From Orobanche coerulescens (taxonomy: Eukaryota; Streptophyta; Magnoliopsida; Lamiales; Orobanchaceae), in contig CM065816.1 of assembly GCA_033398695.1 (NCBI GenBank), positions 134,079,358 through 134,143,357 on the forward strand: DNA of 64,000 nucleotides, given 5' to 3'. The translations under genes were made by a program, and so were the position numbers. This document shows positions 48,302-60,687 of the stretch, in pieces. Under the pieces are notes generated by a model. It had not been told where the DNA came from. It saw only the letters and a list, made by a program, of their open reading frames with translations, and searched no databases. Position 1 is the first letter of the stretch, and each line of letters begins with the position of its first letter.

Positions 48302-49812
48302 TGTTAGGAATACTTATTAGATTTTGATGATGTCATCTTTATATATTCAAATGTGTCAAGTTAGATACTTGGCAAAATGTAAGGAAGAACCAAATGAGTA
48401 TCTTCCATAGGCCAAACTGTGTTAATTTAGATACTTGGCAAAATGTAAAGAAGAACCAAACGAGTATCTTCTATATGTTATATAAGTTAGGCTTAAAAAT
48501 CGGCTAAGTACAAATAAGTATCTATCAGCCGAGTCTTGGTCAACTCAACTGATCAGACAAGGTTGACTACAAGCGAGCTGTATCAGACAACCCTTATCAG
48601 AGAAGTTCTTGTCAACAAATCAGCGAAGTTGGACCAGACTGCAGTCAAGAAGAAAAGTCAAGTCATCTGAAGTCTGACCATCAAGTCATCTGAAGTCTGA
48701 CTATCAGATCAGTCAAGTTCAATCAGGTCAGAAGACTACAGACAAGTCGGCTAATCAGAGAAGTCGACATCAGAGAAGGTTGACTGCTCACCAGACTAGT
48801 TGACCACAGAGAGATCAGTTAAGTGATCAGCCAAGTACTCTTTTCCACGTCAGCATGCGTTGAATAGTCAATATTTACGAAAAGTCACATGCGGGCGATT
48901 AGAGACAGACTGGAGAGATTCCCGGAAAGGAATTAAATTAAGAAATTCATGCAGACCCACCACTGGAGACTTTAACCTTATTATATTCAAAAGATTTGGC
49001 GCCATCACATGGAAGTCTTCACAACGGTCGGAATTGAATTAAAATATGGGAATCCAGCCTCGCAACGTTCAGAAATAAAAACAAAGAAGTCTATTTCTCC
49101 AACGGACGGATTTGTTACAGATTTGCAACGTCTATGAAGAAATGCTCAAGGATCGACACCTATATATATATATCCGAAGATTTGAAGTTGAGCAGCACGA
49201 TGCGAACAACACTTACAAGCAAATAAGGCAATCAAAGCGAACAATAGCATCGTCAAAGATCAAGAGTTCAAAAGTTCTTGTTTGAAGAAGCTCTTAGTTG
49301 GAGAATACAATCACTCATGTCTTTAAAACCTAAGTTCGGGGTACTTCACTGGTTGAAGTTCGAGAGAATGTAAAGGCATCCAAGGATCGTAGATCAAGAG
49401 GTTCAAGGCAGTCAAAGGGAGTTGCAACGGCAATGAATTCCACTGGTTGGAAGTTGTTGTAATTGGTTGAATCACTGTAATAGTTATCACTGGTTGAGAA
49501 TTATAGTGAATTCATCTCCAACTGGTTTGGATAAAAGTGGATTAGTAGAGGATTACCCCACCTCTGAGACCACTATAACTGCCTGTGTGTTTTACTGCTT
49601 TTATCATCATACTTAACTGCTGCATTTATACTTAAGTGTTCCATTGATTATTTTTGTATTTGTCATCAGCTGACTTCCGCACTTACGTTGACTACAGACG
49701 ACTCCAAGTCTTCTATACCATCAGTTGAGAAACTCATCCTTTGTGGAAAAGAGTTTCAATAAGTCTATTCACACCCCCTCTAGACTTATTCCTGGACGAC
49801 TTGTGACCTACA
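48302..49812 (+). repeat. 5' LTR of element V
   Basis: TGTTAGGAAT to ...GACCTACA, 1511 bp; it is nearly identical to 58925-60408 apart from small indels. Confidence 0.93.
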
Positions 49813-49814
49813 AG

Positions 49815-49828
49815 TGGTATCGAAGAGG
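49815..49828 (+). promoter_or_regulatory. primer-binding site of element V
   Basis: TGGTATCGAAGAGG, two bases after the LTR. It is a variant of the initiator tRNA-Met PBS. Confidence 0.75.
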
Positions 49829-49891
49829 TTGATTCAATATTTCAAGAACCAGATCCATATATCGAGGATATATTTTAAGCTCATTTTAGAA

Positions 49892-51966
49892 ATGGAACAC
49901 ATGTATTTTAGATTACCTGTCTTATCGAGTATGATCTTTGGAAGATAAGGATGCAGGCACACTTATCTTCAATCCATGACGACATGTGGTTCATCATAGA
50001 GGATGGTCCTTTCATCTTCGAGAAGGACAACACTCCTGAGGAGATTGCAGCCGGGAAGCCAGAAAAGATTCCAAAGAAAAGGACGGAACTGACCATTGAA
50101 GAAAGAAAGCTGGCCAACCTTGACAACCGGGCCAGAGACGTGCTGTACCAAACTCTTGACAAATCAACAATGGTCAAGATCAAGAACTGCAAAAACACCA
50201 AAGAAATCTGGGACACATTAGCCTTAATGTGTGAGGGAACAGAGCTGATAAAAGAAAACAAGTTGTCAATTGCCACCCAAAAATTTGACAACTTCAAAAT
50301 GAAGAATGGCGAATCCATAGACCAAGTGGACACAAGGTTCACTGAAATTATCAATGAGATTAACTCCCTGGGAAAATCATATGGGAATAGGGAGATAGTG
50401 CTGAAGGTCTTAAGATCTCTCAATCCTGAATGGAGTATGAAGACAGTGGACATGAGAGAATCCAAAGATCTTAACAAAATAAAGATCCAAGAGTTGTTCT
50501 CTGATCTAAAGGCTTACGAATTCGAACTCCTAAGTTCATCATCTACCGAGCCTGTAGAGAAGGGAATAGCCTTTGCAGCCGAGTCCCCCGCCAAGAACCT
50601 ATATGATGTCAAACCTCTAAATCCACTTGATTTTGAGGAAGAAATGGCGTTCATAATGCAAAGGTTCAGCAACTTCAGAAAGAATTACTCCAAATACAAG
50701 AAAAACTATAAGGAGAAACCAAGGGGAAATAAAAAGGCTGGAAGCTGGAAAGTGGAGTGTTATAAATGCCACAAGACAGGACACATCCAAATCGACTATC
50801 CTGATATCAAGAAGGACGAGAGCAAGAAGGAGGTGAGCATAAAAGAAGACCGAAGGAAGGCCCTCATTGGAGAAGACCAAGAGCGTGTAGAATAACGCAA
50901 CGGATTCTTCTCTGATGATGATGAAGAATATGATTGTCTGATGGCCAACCTAGCTGATGAAGAGGTAACATCTAAACCCTCAGTTTTAAATAATAACAGC
51001 TCAGACATGTCACAAGACATGGACTTACACGAGTCTGTAAATCAGCTTCTCAAAGATTTTGAGAGATTAAAATCTGCACACCAAACTGTATCAGCCGATA
51101 GAACCCAGCTGCAAGATGAGAATAGGCAGCTGAAAAATGATTTTGAAAAACTCAGCCTAGAACTAAATAAAACCAAAGCTGATCTTGAAAAACAGGCTGC
51201 AGACAACTCTACAAACCATGCTGATAATACCACAGCTGAGATAAAACAATTAACTAGTTTGAATAGTGAAAAATCAGCTGCACTTGCTCATATCAAAGCT
51301 GAGTTTACTAAACTGACTCAGCTAACTAAAACTCAGGCGAAGGAAATAACCTCCCTGAAGGCATCTCTAACCCTGGATGAATTGTGTACGAATAAAAGGC
51401 CATTTTATTCCAGATCAGGCCTTGGATATGACCCCCACACTCCCTCTAGTTCTAAAAGCACTTTCATCAAGGGAGAAACAATTGTCTCGTTTGCTGAGAC
51501 AATATACAAACCTGTATTTCAAAATAGGCAGCAGTCAGGTCACAGGTCTAGGCTGCAGCCAAGGTATACAAGGTAGCCACCTAGACATGAGACTAGGCAA
51601 TGGCCAAGGCAGAAGCAGCAGCCCAGACAACATGCCCATTATTATCAAAGACTCCCTAAAAATAGATTTCAGAATGGGAGGGGCAAATGGAAACCTCAAG
51701 GTTATCCTAATTTTCAAAACGAACAGGTGTGGAGACCTCAAGGATCTAATAAATGGTCTCAGCCAAAATTTAGTCATGGACCACACCATCAGTTTTATGA
51801 TGCATATCCAGTATACAATCCTAACAGAGGATATAGGCCCAGATCTTACACACCTTTTAGAGGTAATAACAGCAACCTTCACAACCTCAGGAGAAATCAG
51901 TTCTCTAGGAAAGTAACTAACCCCCGAGGACCCACACAGATTTGGGTACATAAATCTCTGCTTGTC
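49892..51966 (+). pseudogene. V gag with CCHC-like knuckle
   Basis: The ATG at 49892 opens MEHMYFRLPVLSS; after a frame change near 49928 the main frame continues YDLWKIRMQAHLSSIHDD and the copia gag domain (EIWDTLALMCEG, LRSLNPEWSMKT). The knuckle CYKCHKTGHIQIDY near 50758-50799 has Tyr in place of the last Cys. A Sirevirus-style acidic YDCLMANLADEE block (about 50931) and a Gln/Lys-rich coiled-coil-like stretch (about 51030-51330) follow. In-frame stops lie at 50893, 51574 and 51967, after which the same frame continues into protease. Confidence 0.85.
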
Positions 51967-51969
51967 TGA

Positions 51970-53121
51970 TTGCAGAAAAGATGGAAGGACTACTACCACA
52001 TCTCCACAAATTCAAATATAGGAGGTGAAGAATGGTTTGTAGATTCCGGATGCTCAAGGCACATGACCGGGAACAAGAAGGTGCTATCAAATTATACCAA
52101 AAAAAGAGGTCCAGATGTAACCTTTGGAGATAGCTCTAGAGGGCAGACTAAAGCTTTTGGAGAGCTTCACAGAGGAAACATCATCATATCCAAAGTTCAT
52201 TATGTCAAAGGACTCAAGTATAATCTTTTGAGCATAAGTCAGTTTTGTGATGAGAAGAACCTAGTAGTCTTCACCATTTGGAAATGTATGGTGATAGATA
52301 TCATATCTGGAGAAGTGAAGCTACAAGGATTCAGAAGAAGGGATGTGTATATGATATATTGGAACACAGGAACTCTTAATACCTATTTTCTATCTAAAAC
52401 AATAGCTGAGAATGGGTGGCTGTGGCACAAAAGACTATGTCACCTAAATTTCAAAGTCATCAACAAGATTAGTTCTCAGAAGCTGGTCAGAGGACTTCCA
52501 GAAGAAGTATTCAAGAAGGAAGCTCTCTGTGATGTGTGTCAGAAAGGGAAGCAAACCAAAGCATCATTCAAGCCAGTTCAACCTACCACTCTCACAACAA
52601 GGATTTTAGATCTACTTCACATGGATCTTTTTGGTCCCATCAAGCCAAGGACTTTAAGTGGCAGAAAGCACGCTCTAGTAGTAGTGGATGACTACTCAAG
52701 ACACACATGGGTGGTTTTTCTCTATAAAAAGAGTGAAACACTAACCAAGTTACCTGAGATGCTAAGAAGGATCCAGAATGAGAAGTCTCTTTCAATCATC
52801 AAGATCAGATCAGATAGAGGAGGAGAATCTCTCAACAAGGCTATAACTGATTACAGTGATCATAATGGGATCCAGCAAGAAGTCTCTGCAGCCAGGACCC
52901 CTCAGCAGAATGGTGTTGCTAGGAATAGAACCTTGAAGGAAGCTGCCAGGTCCATGATTGCAGAAGGTAACCTGCCCAAGAGGTTCTGGGCTGAAGCTGT
53001 CAACACAGCATGTCACACTCAGAACAGGAGTATGATGGTAGGGAGACATGGCAAAACTCCCTATGAGGTTTTGGAATGGCAGAACACCAATTGTTTCATA
53101 TTTTCATATTTTTCGTTGTAA
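51970..53121 (+). pseudogene. V pol: protease, GAG-pre-integrase and integrase
   Basis: Protease motif EEWFVDSGCSRHMTGNKK is near 52029, GAG-pre-integrase WLWHKRLCHLNF near 52420, and the integrase zinc region ends CDVCQKGKQ. Integrase core: LHMDLFGPI (Asp), IIKIRSDRGGES (Asp), then TPQQNGVARNRTLKEAAR, where the family usually has an Glu-Arg-Lys run before NRTL. The catalytic Glu therefore seems deleted. It ends at a frame change near 53100. Confidence 0.88.
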
Positions 53122-55246
53122 GTGTTTCATCCACAACAACGGTAAAACCCAAATAAATGCCTTTGATGCTAAAACTGATGATGGTCTATTTATGGGATAC
53201 TCACAAAGAAACAAGGCATATAGAGTATTTAATAAAAGAACCTTAGTTGTGGAGGAAACACCTCGTGTTGTATTTGATGAAACTACTGCTGAGTACATGA
53301 AAAAGGTGGAGCTGATAGAGCATAAGCTCAAATCTGCCACCCAATAAGAAGTCATTGTCCATGACACAGGAATGGTGGACTCACCTACAAATCTGCCTGA
53401 ATACCAATCTGTAGCTGATAAAGACTCATCTGCAGATCAGACAGGAACCCCACCTGCATATGACAAGACGGTAGCTGATCCAGTTGCAGACCAAGAAGAC
53501 CCGAACCAAGCTAATGCAGAGAAAGAAGAAACCCACCAAAGCAAATCTACAGGGGGAACAAACCCTGAAGAAGAAGACATTCCTAAGTGGCTCAAAGATC
53601 ATCCTATCCATCAGATCATTGGGAAGCTAAATGATGGAGTCAAGACAAGACAGTGTACTCTACCCGTAGGAATGGCAATGTTTTCATGCTTTATGTCTCA
53701 AATTGAACCTAAGACAACAGACCAAGCCCTGGAAGACTACTCTTGGATCAATGATATGCAAGAAGATCTTAATCAGATAGAAAGGAACAATGTTTGGGAA
53801 CTAACAGACAGACCAGATCATAAGAAGGTTATTGGCACCAAATGGGTGTACAAGAACAACTGCGATGAAGATGGAGCTGTTGTTAGGAATAAAGCCAGAC
53901 TTGTTGCTAAAGGATATGCACAATTCGAAAGGGATAGATTTTGATGAAACCTATGCACCTGTTGCACGATTAGAAGCCATCAGACTATTCCTTGCATATG
54001 CTTCATTCAAAGATTTCATAGTCTACCAGATGGATGTGAAGAGTGCCTTTCTCAATGGAATTCTAGAAGAAGAAGTCTATGTGGAGCAACCCCCTGGTTT
54101 TGTCAAAGGAGACAAAGTCTACAAACTTGTAAAGGCTCTATATGGACTCAAGCAGGCACCAAGAGCATGGTATGAAACATTATCCGTGTTTCTTGAGAAG
54201 AATGGCTTCAGCAAAGTCAAGGTGGATAAAACCCTATTCAGAGTGGAGCATGAAGACCATATATTATTAGTTCAAATATATGTGGATGATATCATATTTG
54301 GCTCAACCAATCCAGAGCTATGTGAGAAGTTCTCAAATCTCATGCAAGGAGAGTTTGAGATGAGTATGATGGGAAAGCTTAATTTCTTTCTAGGACTGCA
54401 AGTTAAGCAGATGGAAAATGGAATTTTCATCAATCAAGCCAAATACACCAGAGATGTAATCAAGAGATTTGGAATGGAATCAGCCAAATCAGCAAAAATT
54501 CCTATGAGCACAAGCACACACCTAGATGCAGATGAAGAAGGCACATCAGTGGACTCAACCCACTACAGAGGACTCATTGGATCACTTCTTTATCTGACTG
54601 CAAGCAGGCCAGACATTTCATATGCTGTAGGAGTATGTGCACGATTCCAGTCTAAACCCAAGAAGTCACACCTGAAAGCATCTAAGAGGATCATCAAATA
54701 TCTTAAGTCTACCATTAATGTCGGTTTATGGTATCCTAAAGATGACAACTTTGAGCTGTCATGATATTCAGATGCAGATTTTGCAGGATGTAAAATTAAT
54801 AGGAAAAGCACCAATGGAATGTGCCAATTCCTAGGAACCAGACTGATATCCTGGTTTATCAAGAAGTAGATATCTAACTCTATCTTAACAACAGAGTCAG
54901 AATACCTAGTTGCAGGTAGCTGTAGTGCCCAGATCTTGTGGATCAGACAACGGCTAAGGGATTACAACATAATTGAAAATGACGTCCCAATTTGGTGCGA
55001 CAACAATAGTGCAATTGCAATTACCAACAATCCAGTATTGCACTCAAGAACGAAGCACATTGATGTTAAGCATCACTTCATAAGAGACCACGTGCTTAAT
55101 AAAAGAGTCAAGAGTTGAAAGAGTCAGCACAGAATACCAAATTGCTGACATTTTCACCAAACCTTTACCAGAAGAAAGGTTTTTGGAGCTGAGCAGGGAT
55201 CTTGGGTTACTAGATTGGGAATCTAGTACAGACAAGAAAGCTACCT
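53096..55246 (+). pseudogene. V pol: end of integrase, reverse transcriptase and RNase H
   Basis: After two frame changes (near 53100 and 53925) and a stop at 53345, the copia RT is clear: [56 protein letters not shown] and the catalytic [11 protein letters not shown] near 54280. RNase H follows with YSDADFAGCKINRKST after a stop at 54762-54764, TESEYLVAG and WCDNNSAIAI near 54996. The end ADIFTKPLPEERF lies in a shifted frame after about 55110 and stops near 55246. Confidence 0.88.
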
Positions 55247-55683
55247 GAAGACCAGATCAGACGGAAGGAAGTTACCTGATCAGACCAACAAAAAGACAAA
55301 GGACGGACTAAGCTGACCACAGGCATCAGGACCTACCTAAAGCAGACAATGAGAGTTACCTGATGCAGAGCAGTCAAACAGTCAAACAGTCAACGGTCAA
55401 CCAGCTAAGTTTTCTAATTTTGACCGACTACTGAATATTTTATTATTATTTAGTTACACGTGGCAATCCCACGTTCACGATTACATGATGACAAGCTAGC
55501 ACGACCCCACTAATTCAAATTTAAACCGACTCAAAAAGTAATTTAATATTCCAAACGTCGCTTCATTTTCTTTTTAAATACGGAAAAGTCGTTTCACTTT
55601 ACCTTCTTCACGCTTACGAACCCTAGTTTTCACAGAGCAAAAATCCTTTCGAATTTTTCATACACTCAGAAAATTTCTCTTGT

Positions 55684-58668
55684 GCAGAAATAGAATCCTA
55701 CTTCAACGGAGTTAACCTGAAGGCGGTGAAGGACCAAATCATTTTCTCGCTGGTGGTCGATTTCGAGGGACTGCTCGAAACCAACCTGGACAACGACGTA
55801 CGACATCTCATCAGATCGATGAAGGCGAATGGGATCTACCCATTTCTGGATATCAGCCCCAAATATCTTTTCAAAGAGGCTATTATTGCTTTTTACAAAG
55901 AAGCTAGAGTTCTCGAATCAGGCATAAGGAGATCAATTTGTGGAGTCCAAGTGGATATCACTCCGGAATCGGTCGGAAAAGTTTTCGGGATGAAGACTCA
56001 TGGAATGGCTGTCGAAGCCCTAAAGCAAAACGTAGCCGACACGTGGCTGAAAATCAAGGCTCCCGAGCAGTCAACAAAGCTGAAGCTAACGGACAAGCGG
56101 AGTGAGCTGAAGAAAGAATATCGCTATGCATTGGATATTACCAACAAAATAGTGATGGGCATGGCTGGGAGTTATGATCAACTGTCATCAGCCAAATTCA
56201 TGGTTTTGGGGGCTCTCATTCAAGATCAACCGATTGATTGATCTGACTACATCTTCAGACAATTAGTGCGAGAAGTGAACAAATCCCAGTGGCTGGACGA
56301 TGAGAAAAGATTCAAAAACAAACTAGCTTTTAGAACGCAGCTTAGTTGGATGTTGGAGCAGTTAGGTGTGGCAAAGGGAAATCCTGACCCCTTCCACATC
56401 AACAAGAGGCTTGGTCACTTACACCAAGAGACCCTGAAGAGGCTAGGCAGAGAGAGGAAAACAGCTCAGTTGCTAAGGGAAATGTCTGTAGAGCGAACTC
56501 CCTACAGATACCCTTCGAGCTCAGGCGAGTCAGCTGAAGATCAAGCTGCAGCCAGGGACCAACCTGGAGCCAGGTCTGACTCAGACTCAGACGATACCCC
56601 TATCGCCATCCATTTAAAGAGAAGGGGACTAGCCCCTGGAGAACCATCATTCATCGAATCCTCACCAGAACCATCCCCTAAGAGGCCGAGACGTCTAGAT
56701 TTTGAAGAGGAGGAGCATCCAAAATACTTGTCGACACCTGCACCAGATCACATGGAGGATCAGCCTGCTCCTACTAGACTGGAGACCCAAATGGTTCCTG
56801 TTCTAACCCCTCATTTCATATCAGAAGAAGAAGAAGAAGCAAGTCTGATTATTCACATTCCAGAAGCCAATTATTCATTCAACCTGCTTGAAAACAATTC
56901 TTTCAACCTATCTGTAGAGCAACTTCTTCTAGTAAAACAACATGTCCTTAAACATTCTTTTATAGATATTTTTGAGGAATAGAAAACCCTTAAATCTATT
57001 CCATTCACTCAACTTCAAGCTTTTATTGAAGGGTGTAGCTGGTAATATCCCCAGGCAACAGAGGATCTACTCATACATTTTTGTAATGAGTCAGTTCTAA
57101 TTTTAATACTCCAGGAAGACTGGTTCATGTCTAATTTTAAAACAAACATGGACCAGCTCCTCCATATAATAATGGGAAGTGTTTTTGATGGTACCTTTAA
57201 TGAAGATGGAGAAGTAGTTGAAAAGGAAATTAGAGTTGAAGAAATAGTAGAAGAAGAAGAAGAAGAGAAGGAAGAAGAGAAAAAGGAAGAGAAAGAAGTA
57301 GAAAAGACAGAAGAATTGGCAGAAGAAGATGAGGAAAAAGGAGAAGAAGTTAACAAAGAAGAAGATAATAATGATGATGATGATGCTGATAATGATGAGG
57401 ATAAAAATGATGATGAGGAAGAAGAGAAGAAAGGTGATGAGGAAGAACAGAAGGAGGAAAATAAGGAAGAAGAGAAAGAGGAAAATAAGGAAGAAGAGAA
57501 GGAGGAAAAGAAAGAGGAAGGAGAGAAGGAAAAAGAAACTGAAAAAGAAAGAGAAGGCCAAGATGAAGCCAGATCAGATAAGGCTGGGTCACCTGCCCGC
57601 TACACCAGCCTAGATGGAGATTTTGATGACAGGTCGGGGACTCCATAGCAGACCCCACCTGATCATTCGCCTGCAGACAGGAGTTTGCAGACAGGTAGGT
57701 CAACTGCAAACCTACCTGCAGGCACAGAAACCATCGGTGAGCACTCTTCTCAGTCATCACCTATCTCCCCTGTGATGACTGAGCTGATCCGCAACATAGT
57801 CAAAGAATCTGTTGAAGATCTGCTTGCCGCAAAAATCTCACCTGACCTGAAGTCCATAAACGCAGATATTGACACCCTTCTGCAGAGGAATGCTCCTCCA
57901 CCTCTTCCTCCCAACAATTCCAGAATGCCCCTAGGCATGTCTGACTGGATACACCGAGTAGAGCAGCAATTGACCACACTGGTTGATGCTGGCAAAAAGG
58001 GGGAAGGAAAGCAGGGGGAAGTAAGAGAAGTTTCAGGTCAAGTTCAAGTTCAGGAGCTGAGATCAAAGAAGAGGCAAGATGTTCCTTTAATTGAAGCTGG
58101 GACATCAAGTCATAAGAGGAATGAAGTAGCTGATCCTGAAGATCAGCCTGCAGAGAAAAAGAGGAGATCAAGACTTGGGGAAGAGCCTACATTAGAATGG
58201 GAAGGCAGAGAACTTTGGTTTGTTGAGGATTTCCTACCTATCGAAGCTGCTCCAATGTGGGGATCTGCAAAGAAGCAGTTCATTGAAAAATATTATATCT
58301 GGGAGTTACTCCAGGAGAAAAATTGCTCCCCACAGCAGACTTTTATCGACTTTATGGAATCAACATTTCCAAAGCTCTGGGCCATCTTAGTAAAACATGC
58401 AAAAACATGGAATGCCTACCCCATGGTTCCTCCCTTCAGAGCTGAAGATCCTCCCACTTTGCAGAACAATGAATTGGATGAGCTAGCTTTACAGAGCGAG
58501 ATAAGGAAGTTATGTGAAGAGCATAAATTCTCATCCAAAGAAGATCAAGATTTTGTTGCCCTTGTAATCAGGAGGAAATATGGTCTTGCACCCATCAAGA
58601 AAAGACCAATTGGTGCAAAGCCTTTTAGGCCTCCCAAACAAACTGTCCGCAGAGCAAGGGGCAGATAG
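55684..58668 (+). pseudogene. V third ORF (Sirevirus env-like/additional ORF), four internal stops
   Basis: One reading frame runs about 990 codons between pol and the 3' LTR, broken only by TGA at 56239, TAG at 56980, TAA at 57043 and TAG at 57646. No ATG is visible at the start (first convenient codon GTG at 55726). N-terminal part: FYKEARVLESGIRRSICGVQ and DITPESVGKVFG, resembling the 'putative plant transposon protein' type domain (PF20167-like, from memory). The middle is Ser/Glu/Pro-rich, then an extreme Glu/Lys tract (57235-57560). The C-terminal part contains a WEGRELWFVEDFLP block and ends in a basic tail (KKRPIGAKPF...RRARGR). I see no signal peptide or membrane segment, so an envelope role is not supported. 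Function is unknown. Confidence 0.7.
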
Positions 58669-58907
58669 GATTTGTTTGTACTTGCATTTTTCTGTAATTT
58701 TTTGATTTTGAAAGACTTGTAATTTCTCTGTATTTGTTTGTTCATTTAATGCTGATGTACTTGTAAACAAAATCAGAATAAATATATAAACAGTCATTTA
58801 AATGACAACCTCTAGTTGTCTCAAAACAAGATTGATTTTAGTTTGTGTCTTGCACTTATGTGCAGACCTGTTCTTCATTTGAAAAATTGCTTCAAGTTTT
58901 GCCATCA
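58669..58907 (+). other. 3' untranslated region of element V
   Basis: T-rich sequence between the third ORF and the PPT. No gene is seen. Confidence 0.6.
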
Positions 58908-58924
58908 TCAAAATAGGGGGAATT
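58908..58924 (+). promoter_or_regulatory. polypurine tract of element V
   Basis: CAAAATAGGGGGAATT lies directly before the 3' LTR start at 58925. Confidence 0.8.
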
Positions 58925-60408
58925 TGTTAGGAATACTTATTAGATTTTGATGATGTCATCTTTATATATTCAAATGTGTTAAGTTAGATACTTGGCAAAA
59001 TGTAAGGAAGAACCAAATGAGTATCTTCCATAGGCCAAAATGTGTTAAGTTAGATACTTGGCAAAATGTAAAGAAGAACCGAATGAGTATCTTCTATAGG
59101 TCATATAAGTTAGGCTTAAAAATCGGCTAAGTACAAATAAGTATCTATCAGCCGAGTCTTGGTCAACTCAACTGATCAAACAAGGTTGACTACAGGCGAG
59201 CTGTATCAGACAACCCTTATCAGAGAAGTTTTTGTCAAACAATTAGCAAAGTTGGACCAGACTGCAGTCAAGAAGAAAAGTCAAGACATCTGAAGTCTGA
59301 CCATCAGATCAGTCAAGTTCAATTAGGTCAGAAGACTAAAGACAAGTCGGCTCATCAGAGAAGTCGACATCAGAGAAGTTTGACTGCTCATCAGACTAGT
59401 TGACCACAGAGAGATCAGTTAAGTGATCAACCAAGTACTCGTGTCCACGTCAGCATCCGTTGAATAGTCAATATTTATGGAAAGTCACATGCGGGTGATT
59501 AGAGACAGACTGGAGAGATTCCCGGAAAGGGCTTAAATTAAGAAATTCATGCAGACCCACCACTGGAGACTTTAACCTTATTATATTCAAAAGATTCGGC
59601 GCCATCACATGGAAGTCTTCACAACGGTCGGAATTGAATTAAAATATGGGAATCCAGCCTTGCAACGTTCAGAAAGAAAAACAAAGAAGTCTATTTCTCC
59701 AACGGAAGGATTTGTTACAGATTTGCAACGTCTATGAAGAAATGCTCAAGGATCGACACCTATATATATATCCAAAGATTTGAAGTTGAGCAGCACGATG
59801 CGAACAACACTTACAAGCAAATAAGGCAATCAAAGCGAACAATAGCATCGTGAAAGATCAAGAGTTCAAAAGTTCTTGTTTGAAGAAGCTCTTAGTTGGA
59901 GAATACAATCACTCATGTCTTTAAAACCTAAGTTCGGGGTACTTCACTGGTTGAAGTTCGAGAGACTGTAAAGGCATCCAAGGATCGTAGATCAAGAGGT
60001 GCAAGGCAGTCAAAGGGAGTTGCAATGGAAAGGAATTCCACTGGTTGGAAGCTATTGAAATTGGTTGAATCACTGTAATATTTATCACTGGTTGAGAATT
60101 ATAGTTAATTCATCTCCAACTGGTTTGGAGAAAAGTGGATTAGTAGAGGATTACCCCACCTCTGAGACCACTATAACTGCCTGCATGTTTTACTGCTTGC
60201 ATCATCATACTTAACTGTTGCATTCATACTTAAGTGTTCCATTAATTATTTCTGTATTCGTCATCAGCTGACTTCCGCACTTACATTGACTACAGACGAC
60301 TCCGAGTCTTCTGTACCATCAGCTTAGAAACTCATCCTTTTTGGAAAAGAGTTTCAATAAGTCTATTCACCCCCTGTAGACTTATTCCTGGACGACTTGT
60401 GACCTACA
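58925..60408 (+). repeat. 3' LTR of element V
   Basis: TGTTAGGAAT to ...GACCTACA, 1484 bp; it pairs with 48302-49812. Confidence 0.93.
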
Positions 60409-60417
60409 GAGGCCTTT

Positions 60418-60523
60418 TGGGAGCCCACTGGCTTTGGGGAGATGGGAACTCCAAAGTTAAGCATGCTCGGGCGTGAGTAGTACCGGGAAGGGTGACCTCC
60501 TGGGAAGCTGCTCGCGGGATCCC
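60418..60523 (+). ncRNA. 5S rRNA-like segment in Cassandra LTR1
   Basis: Contains ACTCCAAAGTTAAGC, GGGCGTGAGTAGTACC and GGGTGACCTCCTGGGAAG, the internal pol III promoter (A box, intermediate element, C box) of plant 5S rRNA. The outer sequence differs from 5S, but the ends can still pair (GGGAGCCC with GGGATCCC, one mismatch). It is a retrotransposon part, not a ribosomal gene. Confidence 0.88.
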
Positions 60524-60610
60524 AGAAACAAAACCGTGAGGGCGAGCTCAGAGCAGAGTGCCCAGAACGGACAATATCATACTACGGTGGAGTAGTCTTA
60601 GGATGTGACA

Positions 60611-60687
60611 ATTTCGTATCGGAGCCACTCTTCTGTGTAGTGCGAGTGTGCCGACGAGGACGTCGGTCCCCTTGAGTGACGGTGGAT
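60611..60687 (+). other. Cassandra internal region (PBS to PPT)
   Basis: 77 bp. A PBS-like TCGTATCGGAGCC is at about 60614-60626. The GTGACGGTGGAT just before LTR2 serves as PPT. Confidence 0.8.

Larger units (their letters stand above)
48302..60408 (+). mobile_element. Sirevirus-like Ty1/copia element V with an extra third ORF
   Basis: 12,107 bp with LTRs 48302-49812 and 58925-60408 and TSD GAGGC (48297-48301 and 60409-60413). Order: LTR, PBS, gag, protease, integrase, RT, RNase H, extra ORF, PPT, LTR. The copia order (integrase before RT), the gag/pol style and a long ORF between pol and the 3' LTR fit Sireviruses. It is the youngest layer here, being inside Cassandra inside Z inside Q, yet all frames carry stops or shifts. 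Confidence 0.93.
48224..60610 (+). repeat. Cassandra LTR1, split by element V
   Basis: TGTGATATCCC to ...GGATGTGACA. The pieces 48224-48301 and 60414-60610 add up to 275 bp, exactly the length of LTR2. Confidence 0.93.

Noticed and set aside
57103..57561. Phe/Leu-rich 152-codon frame on the minus strand resembling a membrane protein
   Set aside because: It is the exact antisense of the GAA/GAG-rich tract in V's third ORF.
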